64,000 nt of DNA from Aquincola tertiaricarbonis (lineage in GTDB: Bacteria > Pseudomonadota > Gammaproteobacteria > Burkholderiales > Burkholderiaceae_C), in NCBI RefSeq assembly GCF_023573145.1, contig NZ_CP097636.1, forward strand, positions 372,001 through 436,000, read 5' to 3'. Shown here piece by piece: positions 27,143-34,897 of this stretch. The position numbers and the translations under genes were made by a program. Under the pieces are notes generated by a model that had not been told where the DNA came from, searched no databases, and saw nothing but the letters and a program-made list of their open reading frames with translations. Numbering within the stretch: the stretch's first letter is position 1; the number at the start of each line of letters is the position of its first letter.

Positions 27143-28249
27143 TCAAGCGGGAGACTTGTCCGTCTTGAGCACCCCGCGGCGCATCTGGTCCAGCTCGATG
27201 CTTTCGAACAGCGCCTTGAAGTTGCCCTCGCCGAAGCCCTGATCGCCCTTGCGCTGGATGAACTCAAAGAAGATCGGGCCCAGCTGGTTCTCGCTGAAGA
27301 TCTGCAGCAGCAGCTCGCCCGGCTTGCCGTCCACCAGGATCTTGCGGCGCTTCAGCTCGTCCACGTTTTCGCCGTGGCCGGGAATGCGCTTGTCGACCAG
27401 CTCGTAGTAGGTGTCGATCGTGTCCAGCAGCTTCACGCCGCTGGCGCGCAGCGCGTCCACCGTCTGGTACAGGTCGCGCGCGCCCATCGCGATGTGCTGG
27501 ATGCCTTCGCCGTGGTAGTGGTCCAGGTACTCCTGGATCTGGCCCGGCGTGTCGTTGCCTTCTTCGTTGATGGGGATGCGGATCTTGCCGCAGGGGCTGG
27601 TCAGCGCCTTGCTCTTGACGCCGGTGACCTGGCCTTCGATGTCGAAGTAGCGGATCTCGCGGAAGTTGAACAGGCGCTCGTAGAACTCGGCCCATTCGTT
27701 CATGCGGCCGCGGTGCACGTTGTGCGTCAGGTGGTCGATGTAGGTCAGGCCGTGGCCCACCGGGTTCAGCTCGGCACCGGGCAGCGGCTCGAAGTCGACG
27801 TCGAAGAAGCCGATGTTGCCGATGTCGCCTTCCTTGGCGCCGTTCTTGCCGCGCCAGCGGTCCACCAGGTAGATCAGCGAATCGCCGATGCCCTTGATCG
27901 CCGGGATGTTCAGCTGGCCCGGGCCGGCCTGGTCGGCAAAGCCCCAGGCGCCCAGCGAAGTGGCGCGCTCATAGGCGGCCTTGGCGTCCTGCACGCGGAA
28001 GGCGATGGCGCACACGCTGGGGCCGTGCAGCCGCGCGAAGCGCTGCGCGAAGGAGTCGGGCTCGGCATTCAGGATGAAGTTGATCTCGCCCTGGCGGTAC
28101 AGCGTCACCTTCTTGTAGCGGTGGCGGGCAATGGGCTTGAAGCCCATGCGCTCGAACACCTGGCCCATCGCGGCCGGGTCGGGTGCGGCGTATTCGATGA
28201 ACTCGAAACCGTCGGTGCCCATCGGGTTGTCCCAGGGGGTGAACTGCAT
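27143..28249 (-). CDS. hppD: 4-hydroxyphenylpyruvate dioxygenase
   Basis: A 368-residue Fe(II) enzyme of the vicinal-oxygen-chelate fold that converts 4-hydroxyphenylpyruvate to homogentisate in tyrosine and phenylalanine degradation. The iron ligands are visible in YIDHLTHNV (His), GIQHIAMGA (His) and [20 protein letters not shown] (Glu), which also contains the family's C-terminal signature. The ATG at 28249 begins MQFTPWDNP. It is divergent from an Lrp-type regulator whose family commonly controls aromatic amino-acid catabolism. The rest of the homogentisate pathway is not in the window. Confidence 0.96.
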   Translation of the reverse strand: MQFTPWDNPMGTDGFEFIEYAAPDPAAMGQVFERMGFKPIARHRYKKVTLYRQGEINFILNAEPDSFAQRFARLHGPSVCAIAFRVQDAKAAYERATSLGAWGFADQAGPGQLNIPAIKGIGDSLIYLVDRWRGKNGAKEGDIGNIGFFDVDFEPLPGAELNPVGHGLTYIDHLTHNVHRGRMNEWAEFYERLFNFREIRYFDIEGQVTGVKSKALTSPCGKIRIPINEEGNDTPGQIQEYLDHYHGEGIQHIAMGARDLYQTVDALRASGVKLLDTIDTYYELVDKRIPGHGENVDELKRRKILVDGKPGELLLQIFSENQLGPIFFEFIQRKGDQGFGEGNFKALFESIELDQMRRGVLKTDKSPA

Positions 28250-28314
28250 GGCGTGTCTCCGTTGTCGCTGTGGGGCGGATCAGCCATTCACTCTAGGAGC
28301 CCGGTGGCGCAAAG

Positions 28315-28356
28315 TTCCTGCGTTTTCCGGCGGGTAAGGCTATGCTGGCGCAGGAA
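28315..28356. promoter_or_regulatory. Inverted repeat between hppD and the Lrp-type gene
   Basis: TTCCTGCG (28315-28322) and CGCAGGAA (28349-28356) form a perfect inverted repeat with centres 34 bp apart in the 126-bp divergent spacer. The spacing is close to three helical turns, which suits a dimeric or octameric Lrp/AsnC protein contacting one DNA face. It is a candidate operator for the neighbouring regulator. Confidence 0.45.
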
Positions 28357-28375
28357 AACTGCGTTTGGGGCGCGA

Positions 28376-28858
28376 ATGGCGACCGAAGAGCCGCTGGACA
28401 ACCTGGATCGACGCATCCTTCGGGCGCTGCAAGCCCAAGGGCGCATCACCTACGACGAACTGGCCGCCGAGGTGGGCCTGTCGCCCTCGGCCGCGCTGCG
28501 CCGCGTCAAGCGGCTGGAAGAAGCGGGCGTGATCGCCGGCTACGTGGCCCTGGTGCGCGCCGAGTCGGTGGGCCTGGGCCTGACCGCCTACGTCAACGTG
28601 CGGCTGGAAAAGCAGGCCGAGAGTTCCAAGCGCAACCCGATGGACCTGTTCCGCGCTGCGGTGCAGACCTGGCCCGAGGTGGTGGAGTGCGTGTCGCTGA
28701 CCGGCGAGATGGACTACCTGCTGCGGGTGCTGGTGCAGGACATGGCGCACTACGCGCGCTTCATCGCCGACGTGCTGCTGCGCCACCCCAGCGTGCAGGA
28801 CTGCAAGACCAGCTTCGTGCTCGACCGGGTGAAGGCCACCACGGCGGTGCCGCTGTGA
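28376..28858 (+). CDS. Lrp/AsnC family transcriptional regulator
   Basis: A 160-residue Lrp/AsnC protein. The N-terminal winged helix-turn-helix is LDNLDRRILRALQAQGRITYDELAAEVGLSPSAALRRVKRLEEAG in pattern, followed by the YVALV linker. A C-terminal RAM ligand-binding and assembly domain includes a VVECVSLTGEMDYLLRVLV region. The ATG at 28376 is chosen because MATEEPLDNLDRRIL is the normal family start. It is divergently arranged with hppD and very likely controls it in response to an aromatic amino acid; the effector is inferred from context. Confidence 0.92.
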   Translation: MATEEPLDNLDRRILRALQAQGRITYDELAAEVGLSPSAALRRVKRLEEAGVIAGYVALVRAESVGLGLTAYVNVRLEKQAESSKRNPMDLFRAAVQTWPEVVECVSLTGEMDYLLRVLVQDMAHYARFIADVLLRHPSVQDCKTSFVLDRVKATTAVPL

Positions 28859-28864
28859 GCCCGG

Positions 28865-29689
28865 TCAGTCGTTGATCTCGTGCAGCAGCGCCAGCGTGCT
28901 GGCGGGGCTCAGCCGCAGCAACTGGGCGATGTCGGCCACGTCGTCCGGCAGCGCGGGGTTCTCCCAGCCCAGCGCGGTGTGGCGGGCCACGCGCACGGCC
29001 AGCAGCACGTTGCGCACCTGGCCGGTCTCGGCGCGGCGGTCGTCGGCCAGTTGCAGCAGCAGCTCGGGCAGCGACCAGGCCTTCATCAGTGCCAGCTGCA
29101 CGTCGGCCAGCGCCACGCCCAGCACCGCGCACTGGGCAGCCTCCGAGCGCAGGGCCGGGTTGGCCTGCTGGCGCGCGGCGATCTCCAGCGCCAGCGCGGG
29201 TGCATGGCACCACAGCAGCATTTCGGCCAGGTCGTGCAGCAGGGCGGCTTCGCGGATCACCATCGCATCGCGGTCCACCCGCTGCACCGCGAAGCCCAGC
29301 GCAAAGCGGGCGGCCCGGTGGGCGCGGTCCAGCACGCGGTGCAGTCCCTCCTGCGCGGCCGGCCAGTCGGCCAGCCGGTCTTCCATCGTCGGCAGGTCGG
29401 CAAAGGTGCGGAAAAAGGGCGGCACACCCATCAGCACGATGGCGGCGGTCAGGGTCTCGATGCCGGTGTCGCGGCGGTGGTGGCGGCCCACGTGGGCCAG
29501 CGCACGCGCGGTCAGCAGCGGATCGTCGCCCAGGGCTTCGGCCAGCGTGTGGGCGTCCACCGCGTCTTCGTTGACGGACAGCGCGGCCAGGATGTCGGCG
29601 CTGTCGGCCAGCACCGGCACCGGCGCATCACGGAAATGCGCCACCCAGGCATCCAGGGTGGGCAGGGGGCGGTCCAGCAGCGGTGGCAT
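28865..29689 (-). CDS. HDOD domain protein
   Basis: A 274-residue protein with an HDOD domain, a catalytically degenerate relative of HD phosphohydrolases used in signalling proteins. Typical segments are PVPVLADSADILAAL, GDDPLLTARALAHVG and a IREAALLHDLAEMLLW stretch that keeps an H-D pair. Family members often sit in cyclic-di-GMP or stress signalling pathways, but nothing here points to a partner. It converges on the Lrp-type gene with a six-base gap. No membrane segment is seen. Confidence 0.85.
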   Translation of the reverse strand: MPPLLDRPLPTLDAWVAHFRDAPVPVLADSADILAALSVNEDAVDAHTLAEALGDDPLLTARALAHVGRHHRRDTGIETLTAAIVLMGVPPFFRTFADLPTMEDRLADWPAAQEGLHRVLDRAHRAARFALGFAVQRVDRDAMVIREAALLHDLAEMLLWCHAPALALEIAARQQANPALRSEAAQCAVLGVALADVQLALMKAWSLPELLLQLADDRRAETGQVRNVLLAVRVARHTALGWENPALPDDVADIAQLLRLSPASTLALLHEIND

Positions 29690-29722
29690 GGCGACAGGCT
29701 AGGGCCAAAGGCCCGGGTGCGA

Positions 29723-29947
29723 TCACGGAAGTTGACCGGTGTATCGGCAACTCCCGGTGGTTTTGCACCCGGGCTGACCCTGGGCGGGCCGTGGCCCGCA
29801 GGCCCGGTCGGACACCGGGCCGGCTGCGGCGCCGCAGCCGGCCATCGGCGCGCCGGTGGCATCGAGGGCGGGCACCGTGGCGGCCAGCAGCGAGGCGACC
29901 ATCACGGCGGCCGTCAACCAGACGGCATGGCGGTCGGCGCGGCGCAT
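29723..29947 (-). CDS. Small putative exported protein (hypothetical)
   Basis: A 74-residue reading frame whose ATG overlaps the previous stop by one base (TGATG), suggesting coupled translation. Residues about 8-30 (AVWLTAAVMVASLLAATVPALDA) look like a signal peptide. The rest is short and carries four cysteines. I recognise no family. The overlap and the signal-like segment are the only support. It could be a chance open frame in high-GC DNA. Confidence 0.35.
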   Translation of the reverse strand: MRRADRHAVWLTAAVMVASLLAATVPALDATGAPMAGCGAAAGPVSDRACGPRPAQGQPGCKTTGSCRYTGQLP

Positions 29948-30219
29948 CACAGCCGCGACACGCCTTGCAGCGTGCCGACCCGTTGGCCGTCGACGTACAG
30001 CGCCCCTTCGGGCGCGCCGGCTTCGGCGTAGAACTCCACCACCGTATCGTCCTGGCGGGGCGGACGGCGGGGTGACGACAGGGCCAGCGACCGGGCGGCA
30101 CGGGCCAGCCGGCGGCTGGCCTGCAGCATCACGGCGGCCACGAGGCGCGCCGGCAGGCTGGCGGGTTGCAGGGCGTGGCGGACCTCAGCGGCCGACCCTT
30201 GCAGGCTTTGCTGCGACAT
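29947..30219 (-). CDS. Small conserved-looking protein of unknown function
   Basis: A 90-residue protein preceded by a good AAGGAGA ribosome-binding site six bases before its ATG at 30219. The N-terminal half is helical and basic (RLVAAVMLQASRRLARAARSLAL). The C-terminal part, FYAEAGAPEGALYVDGQRVG then TLQGVSRL, reads like a folded strand-turn module. I do not recognise a function. It is the second frame in a three-frame leftward run behind a structured leader. Confidence 0.6.
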   Translation of the reverse strand: MSQQSLQGSAAEVRHALQPASLPARLVAAVMLQASRRLARAARSLALSSPRRPPRQDDTVVEFYAEAGAPEGALYVDGQRVGTLQGVSRL

Positions 30220-30276
30220 GGGGATCTCTCCTTGGCGGCGCCGGCCTGCTGCGTGGGAGGCCGGTCGCCCTTCAGT

Positions 30277-30438
30277 TCATGGGCTGGGTGGTTTCATGCT
30301 GTCCAGATCGCGCTGGAGGGCGCGCCGGGCCTGCTGGCGCAGCGCGCCGGGGCCTGGGCGATGCGCGCCTGCACGGCGGGAGCGGGCAGCGAGTGCCAGC
30401 GGGTTGCGCGGGCGGGAGAGGTTCAGGGTGATCTTCAT
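30277..30438 (-). CDS. Tiny basic protein (hypothetical), first frame of a small operon
   Basis: A 53-residue arginine-rich frame (MKITLNLSRPRNPLALAARS start) with a GGAG element seven bases upstream. It lies 57 bp before the 90-residue frame, and the gap contains a CCGGCCT/AGGCCGG hairpin. It has no recognised family. The leader hairpin at 30474-30504 sits about 36 nt before its start. Confidence 0.45.
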   Translation of the reverse strand: MKITLNLSRPRNPLALAARSRRAGAHRPGPGALRQQARRALQRDLDSMKPPSP

Positions 30439-30473
30439 GGGGTTGCTCCGAATCAGGGACAACAGAAAGCGAA

Positions 30474-30504
30474 ACGGCCCGGGTGCGTGGGCAACCCGGG
30501 CCGT
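30474..30504 (-). promoter_or_regulatory. Leader hairpin upstream of the small ORF operon
   Basis: ACGGCCCGGGT (30474-30484) and ACCCGGGCCGT (30494-30504) form a perfect 11-bp stem with a nine-base loop. Read leftward, the stem is followed by TTTCGCTTTC, a weak U-rich tract, so it could act as an attenuator ahead of the ORF starting at 30438. Confidence 0.5.
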
Positions 30505-30731
30505 GGAGAAGCCGTCGCCCGAAGGCGTGGCACATGCGGCGGCTACTGCCGCGGATGGCCTGGCTGGCCCCTCACGGGACCTTCAACACGGTGGGATGCG
30601 AGACACCCGCGGCACGGCGGGCAGTGGCGATCGGCCTGAGGCCGACGCACAAGGACGGAAACCATGTCGCTCCTGCTGCGGGTGGTGGAAAGGGGTGTCG
30701 CCGGGTGCAGGCGTGCTGCTGCCCGCTTGCT

Positions 30732-30763
30732 GCGCATGATAAACAAACGATTATCTTGCGCAA
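30732..30763 (-). promoter_or_regulatory. Putative leftward promoter overlapping a dyad
   Basis: Read on the minus strand, TTGCGC (30763-30758) and TATCAT (30741-30736, five of six) are spaced 16 bp. GCGCATGATAA (30732-30742) and TTATCTTGCGC (30751-30761) form an inverted repeat with one mismatch over the same bases, so a repressor site is possible. The island is unusually AT-rich for this genome. Confidence 0.4.
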
Positions 30764-30839
30764 GAGTCTTCATCCCTAAGACTAGGGAAGCGTGGCGCAA
30801 ATGCAAATGGCAAACGCCAGCGCCAAATCCAACGCCGGC

Positions 30840-31424
30840 TCAGCGCTTCTTCGGCTTCAGGGGAGCGACGCCGCTCTGGGATTTGAGCCACAACGCGTGG
30901 GCGTCGTCCGTGGCGGCACGCGGCGACGGCGGCGGTGGCGCGGGTGTGGCCGGTGGCACCAGCACTTCACCCAGCAGATCAAGCAATCTTGCCCTGGCGC
31001 GCTGCGGATGGCGGCGGTAATAGGTGAGCACCAGGCCGACGATGAAGCGTTCGTCGTCGTCGCGGGGCAGGCGGGTGTCGTCCGCCGGGGCGGCCGCGGG
31101 GTTCATCGCGGCGGCCATGGTGGTCGGCGCCTGCGCGTCGGCCGCGGGTGCACCGGCCGGCTCGCGCGGCTGGTCCATCCACAGCGGCGGCTTGTGGCAC
31201 AGCTGCTCGAACTGGCGCGCCAGGCGGTCGCCGATCTGGCGTGAGCGGCTCTTGATCTGGCTCCAGTAGCTCGGCTGGATCTGCAGGCGCTCGGCGAAAC
31301 GCCGTTCCAGGCCGCGCAGTGTGGCGGCATCGGCATGCTTGACGGTGGAGCGCACGAACTCGTCGAACAGCACCAGGGCGTTGTCGAGCCTGATCTGCGC
31401 GACATCGCGGGGACGGTTTGACAT
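30840..31424 (-). CDS. Hypothetical protein with HTH-like N-terminal half
   Basis: A 194-residue soluble protein. The N-terminal 80 residues (LRGLERRFAERLQIQPSYWS then QIKSRSRQIGDRLARQFEQL) have the helix pattern of an XRE/Cro-like fold, in which IQPSYWSQIKSRSR would be the recognition helix. A proline/alanine-rich linker and a short C-terminal helical region (FIVGLVLTYYRRHPQRARARLLDLL) follow. DNA binding is inferred from pattern only. It is divergent from the aldo/keto reductase gene with an 88-bp spacer. Confidence 0.65.
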   Translation of the reverse strand: MSNRPRDVAQIRLDNALVLFDEFVRSTVKHADAATLRGLERRFAERLQIQPSYWSQIKSRSRQIGDRLARQFEQLCHKPPLWMDQPREPAGAPAADAQAPTTMAAAMNPAAAPADDTRLPRDDDERFIVGLVLTYYRRHPQRARARLLDLLGEVLVPPATPAPPPPSPRAATDDAHALWLKSQSGVAPLKPKKR

Positions 31425-31512
31425 GGGGGGATGATAAAGGCGGCTTATCCACAGCTGCGGCCTACACTGGCTGCTTCAACCCCCACCGCCCCACCTGCGA
31501 TGAAAGCGCGAC

Positions 31513-32367
31513 ATGCGTGAAGTGACGTTGCCGACCGGCGAGCGTGTGCCCGCCCTGGGTCTTGGCACCTGGAAGATGGGCGAAGCGCCGCGCCAGCAGG
31601 CGGCTGAAGTGGCCGCGGTGCGGCAGGCGCTGGAAATGGGCTACCGGCTGATCGACACCGCCGAGATGTACGGCGAAGGCGGTGCCGAAACCGTGGTCTG
31701 CCAGGCGCTGGCCGAGGCGCTGCGCGCGGGCACGGTGGCGCGGCAAGACCTCTTCATCGTCAGCAAGGTGTACCCGCACAACGCCAGCCGTGCCGGCGTG
31801 CAGGCCGCCTGCGAACGCAGCTTGCGCCGCCTGGGCCTGGACCAGCTGGACCTGTACCTGCTGCACTGGCGCGGCGGTGTGCCGCTGGCCGACACGCTGG
31901 CGGGCTTTGCCGCCTTGCAGCAGCGTGGCCTCGTGCGCCACTGGGGCGTGAGCAATTTCGACCTCGACGACCTGGAAGAGCTCGCCGCGTTGCCCGGCGG
32001 CGCGGCCTGCGCGGCCAACCAGGTGTATTACTCGCTCAGCCAGCGCGGCATCGAGTTCGACGTCGCCCCCTGGCAGCGCCAGCGGCGCATGCCGGTGATG
32101 GCCTATTCGCCCATCGACCAGGGCGCGCTGGCCGCCCAGCCCGGCCTGGACGACATCGCCCGCCGCCTGCAGGCCACGCCGGCGCAGGTGGCGCTGGCCT
32201 GGCTGCTGGCGCAGCCAGGCACGATGGCCATCCCCAAGGCCGTGCGCGAAGTGCACCTGCGCGAGAACCTGGCCGCGGCCGATCTGACGCTGTCGCCCGA
32301 CGACCTGGCCCAGCTCGACGCCTTGTTTCCCCCGCCGCGGCGCAAGCAGCCGCTGGCCATGCTTTAA
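31513..32367 (+). CDS. Aldo/keto reductase
   Basis: A 284-residue NAD(P)H-dependent oxidoreductase of the AKR superfamily with the full catalytic tetrad: Asp48, Tyr53 (IDTAEMYGEG), Lys85 (VSKVYPHN) and His118 (LLHWRGG). The nucleotide phosphate-binding IPKAVREVHLRENLAA segment lies near the C-terminus. The carbonyl substrate is unknown. The ATG at 31513 gives a standard N-terminus. purT follows 18 bp after the stop. Confidence 0.93.
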   Translation: MREVTLPTGERVPALGLGTWKMGEAPRQQAAEVAAVRQALEMGYRLIDTAEMYGEGGAETVVCQALAEALRAGTVARQDLFIVSKVYPHNASRAGVQAACERSLRRLGLDQLDLYLLHWRGGVPLADTLAGFAALQQRGLVRHWGVSNFDLDDLEELAALPGGAACAANQVYYSLSQRGIEFDVAPWQRQRRMPVMAYSPIDQGALAAQPGLDDIARRLQATPAQVALAWLLAQPGTMAIPKAVREVHLRENLAAADLTLSPDDLAQLDALFPPPRRKQPLAML

Positions 32368-32385
32368 CCCTTGAACCTTCTTGCC

Positions 32386-33591
32386 ATGACCGTCACCCTC
32401 GGCACCCCGCTGTCCCCCCACGCCACCAAAGTGATGCTGCTCGGCAGCGGCGAGCTCGGCAAGGAGGTGCTGATCGCGCTGCAGCGCCTGGGCGTGGAAA
32501 CCATCGCGGTGGACCGCTACGACAATGCGCCCGGCCAGCAGGTGGCCCACCATGCGCGCACCATCACCATGAGCGATCCGGCGCAGCTGCGGGCGTTGAT
32601 CGAGGCCGAGCAGCCGCAGCTGGTGGTGCCCGAGATCGAGGCCATCGCCACGCCGGTGCTGGAAGCCTTGGAAGCCGAAGGCCGCGTGCGCGTGATCCCC
32701 ACCGCCCGCGCCGCCCGCCTGACCATGGACCGCGAAGGCATCCGCCGGCTGGCCGCCGAAACCCTGGGCCTGCCCACCAGCCCGTACAAGTTCTGCGATT
32801 CGCAGGAAGAGCTGCAGGCCGCCATCGATGGGGGCATCGGCTACCCCTGCGTCGTCAAGCCGGTGATGAGCAGCTCGGGCAAGGGCCAGAGCAAGCTGGA
32901 CGGCCCGGCCGACGTGGGCCCGGCCTGGCAGGCGGCTATGGCCGGCGGCCGCGTCAGCCACGGCCGGGTGATCGTCGAAGGCTTCATCGACTTCGACTAC
33001 GAGATCACGCTGCTGACGGTGCGCGCCCAGGGCGCCGACGGCCAGGTGCAGACGCACTTCTGCGACCCCATCGGCCACATCCAGGTCAGCGGCGACTATG
33101 TGGAAAGCTGGCAGCCGCACCCGATGAGCCCGGCCGCGCTGGACAAGGCCCGGCAGATCGCCCAGGCAGTGACCGGCGACCTGGGCGGCCAGGGCCTGTT
33201 CGGCGTGGAGCTGTTCGTCAAGGGCGACCAGGTGTGGTTCAGCGAGGTGAGCCCGCGCCCGCACGACACCGGCATGGTGACCATGATCACCCAGCACCAG
33301 AACGAGTTCGAGCTGCATGCCCGCGCCATCCTGGGCCTGCCGGTGGACACCACGCTGCGCACGCCCGGCGCCAGCGCGGTGATCTACGGCGGCGTGGAAG
33401 CGGCCGGCATCGTGTTCGATGGCGTGGACGAGGCGCTGCGTGTGCCGCGCACCGAGCTGCGCCTCTTCGGCAAGCCCGAGAGCTTCGCCAAGCGCCGCAT
33501 GGGCGTGGCCCTGGCCTATGACGCCGACGTGGAGCAGGCCCGCGTAAACGCCAAGCAGGCCGCTGGGCGGGTGAGGCCGCGCCAAGCATGA
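32386..33591 (+). CDS. purT: Formate-dependent phosphoribosylglycinamide formyltransferase
   Basis: A 401-residue ATP-grasp enzyme of purine synthesis that formylates GAR using free formate and ATP, an alternative to PurN. Visible segments are [14 protein letters not shown] (substrate domain), [16 protein letters not shown] (ATP-grasp loop), [27 protein letters not shown] and a C-terminal [17 protein letters not shown]. The length matches PurT. The ATG at 32386 is preferred to a TTG five codons upstream. An MFS gene starts ten bases after its stop. Confidence 0.97.
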   Translation: MTVTLGTPLSPHATKVMLLGSGELGKEVLIALQRLGVETIAVDRYDNAPGQQVAHHARTITMSDPAQLRALIEAEQPQLVVPEIEAIATPVLEALEAEGRVRVIPTARAARLTMDREGIRRLAAETLGLPTSPYKFCDSQEELQAAIDGGIGYPCVVKPVMSSSGKGQSKLDGPADVGPAWQAAMAGGRVSHGRVIVEGFIDFDYEITLLTVRAQGADGQVQTHFCDPIGHIQVSGDYVESWQPHPMSPAALDKARQIAQAVTGDLGGQGLFGVELFVKGDQVWFSEVSPRPHDTGMVTMITQHQNEFELHARAILGLPVDTTLRTPGASAVIYGGVEAAGIVFDGVDEALRVPRTELRLFGKPESFAKRRMGVALAYDADVEQARVNAKQAAGRVRPRQA

Positions 33592-33601
33592 CCCTGGGCA
33601 C

Positions 33602-34849
33602 TTGAACCTGCTCGCCTTCCTGCGCGAGAACGCGCGCTGGCTGGCGCTGGGCGGGCTGCTGCTGTTCTTCGGCGCTGTCGGCCAGACTTATTTCATCGCG
33701 ATGTCGGTGGGCGACCTGCGGCGCGAGCTGGGCTGGTCGCACGGCGCGTTTTCGGCGCTGTACATGGCGGCCACGCTCACCAGCGCCTTCGCGCTGCCGC
33801 ACCTGGGTGGCCTGCTCGACCGCCATCCGCCACGCCGCGTGGTGGCCTGGGTGGTGGCGGGGCTGGCCTTGTTCGCGGCGCTGCTGGCCTGGTCCACCCA
33901 CTGGGCGGCGGTGCTGCTGGCGCTGGTGGGGCTGCGGCTCTTCGGCCAGGGGCTGATGCCGCAGACCGCCTTCCACGTGCTGGGCCGCTGGTTCGCGGCC
34001 GAGCGCGGGCGGGCGATGTCGCTGGCCACGCTGGGCTTCAACGGCGGGCAGGCCTTGCTGCCGGCCGCCTTCGTGGCGCTGGCGGCGGTGATCGGCTGGC
34101 GCCACACCTGGCTGGCGGTGGCATTGCTGCTGCTGCTGGCGGTGTGGCCGTTGCTCACCTGGCTGGCGGGGCAGGAGCGCCAGCCCCGCGCCGCCGACGT
34201 GGCCGCCGCCCGCCGCGCGGCGCCCGACCGCACCCGCGCGCAGGCACTGCGCACGCCGCTGTTCTGGCTGGCGCTGCTGGGCGTGCTGCCGCCGGCCTTC
34301 ATCGCCGGGCTGGTGTTCTTTCATCAGGCGCACCTGGCGGAGGTGCGGGGCTGGTCGCTGCAGACCATGGCGGCCTCGCTGTCGGTGCTGGCGGTGGTCA
34401 CGGTGCTGTCGTCGCTGGTGGCCGGCCCGCGCATCGACCGCAGCAGCGCCGCGCAGTGGCTGCCGCTGTACCTGCTGCCGCTGGGCGCCGGCTGCCTGGT
34501 GCTGGGCCTGGTGCCGCAGGCCTGGGCGGTGCCGGTGTTCATGGTGCTGTACGGCCTCACCGACGGCATCTCGCTGACGCTGATGGGTGCGTTGTGGCCT
34601 GAACTGTTCGGCGTGCGCCACGTCGGCGCCATCCGCAGCGTGGTGGTGGCGGTGCTGGTCACCGCCTCGGCGGCCGGCCCGGGCCTGGGCGGCGTGCTCA
34701 TCGACGCCGGCGTGCCGTTTCCGGCGGTCATCGCGGCGATGAGCGGGCTGTGCGTGGCGGTGTCGCTGGTGATGCCGCTGGCGGTGCGATCTGCGCGAGC
34801 GCAGCAAGCCTCTTGCAGAGGTTCAGCCGCCGGGCCGCCCCAAGGCTGA
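33602..34849 (+). CDS. Major facilitator superfamily transporter
   Basis: A 415-residue inner-membrane protein with about 12 hydrophobic helices and MFS landmarks, including a loop 2-3 region GGLLDRHPPRRVV and FGQGLMPQTAFHVLGRWFAAERGRA. The start is a TTG at 33602. No in-frame ATG precedes the first membrane helix, and internal ATGs would remove that helix. It lies ten bases after purT and is likely co-transcribed. The substrate is unknown. The final residues AAGPPQG and the stop codon are supplied by repeat copy B, as in the lipase gene at 26141-27124. Confidence 0.85.
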   Translation: MNLLAFLRENARWLALGGLLLFFGAVGQTYFIAMSVGDLRRELGWSHGAFSALYMAATLTSAFALPHLGGLLDRHPPRRVVAWVVAGLALFAALLAWSTHWAAVLLALVGLRLFGQGLMPQTAFHVLGRWFAAERGRAMSLATLGFNGGQALLPAAFVALAAVIGWRHTWLAVALLLLLAVWPLLTWLAGQERQPRAADVAAARRAAPDRTRAQALRTPLFWLALLGVLPPAFIAGLVFFHQAHLAEVRGWSLQTMAASLSVLAVVTVLSSLVAGPRIDRSSAAQWLPLYLLPLGAGCLVLGLVPQAWAVPVFMVLYGLTDGISLTLMGALWPELFGVRHVGAIRSVVVAVLVTASAAGPGLGGVLIDAGVPFPAVIAAMSGLCVAVSLVMPLAVRSARAQQASCRGSAAGPPQG

Positions 34850-34892
34850 ACGCTCCCCCTCGGGGGGGCGCGAGCGTAGCGAGCTTGGGGGC
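34793..34892 (+). repeat. Dispersed hairpin repeat, copy B
   Basis: GTTCAGCC (34821-34828) pairs with GGCTGAAC (34844-34851) around the loop GCCGGGCCGCCCCAA. The C/G run and GCGAGCGTAGCGAGCTTGGGGGC tail follow to 34892. A degenerate GCGAGCGCAGCAAGC copy of the tail lies upstream from about 34793. It contains the MFS stop codon (34847-34849) and reaches to five bases before the stop of the convergent EF-G-like gene. Confidence 0.85.
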
Positions 34893-34897
34893 TGACG

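Larger units (their letters stand above)
30439..30839. other. Non-coding stretch, about 400 bp
   Basis: No convincing gene is seen on either strand. It holds the 11-bp hairpin at 30474-30504, a perfect TCGGCCT-G-AGGCCGA hairpin at 30631-30645, and an AT-rich island with a dyad and promoter-like boxes at about 30732-30763. It fits a long leader for the leftward small ORFs, or an unrecognised small RNA. Confidence 0.5.

Noticed and set aside
31462..33585. A 707-codon open frame on the minus strand, antisense to the aldo/keto reductase and purT genes
   Set aside because: Its composition (His, Gly, Gln and Ala rich, with no motif) is that of an antisense frame in high-GC DNA. Both sense genes are unmistakable.
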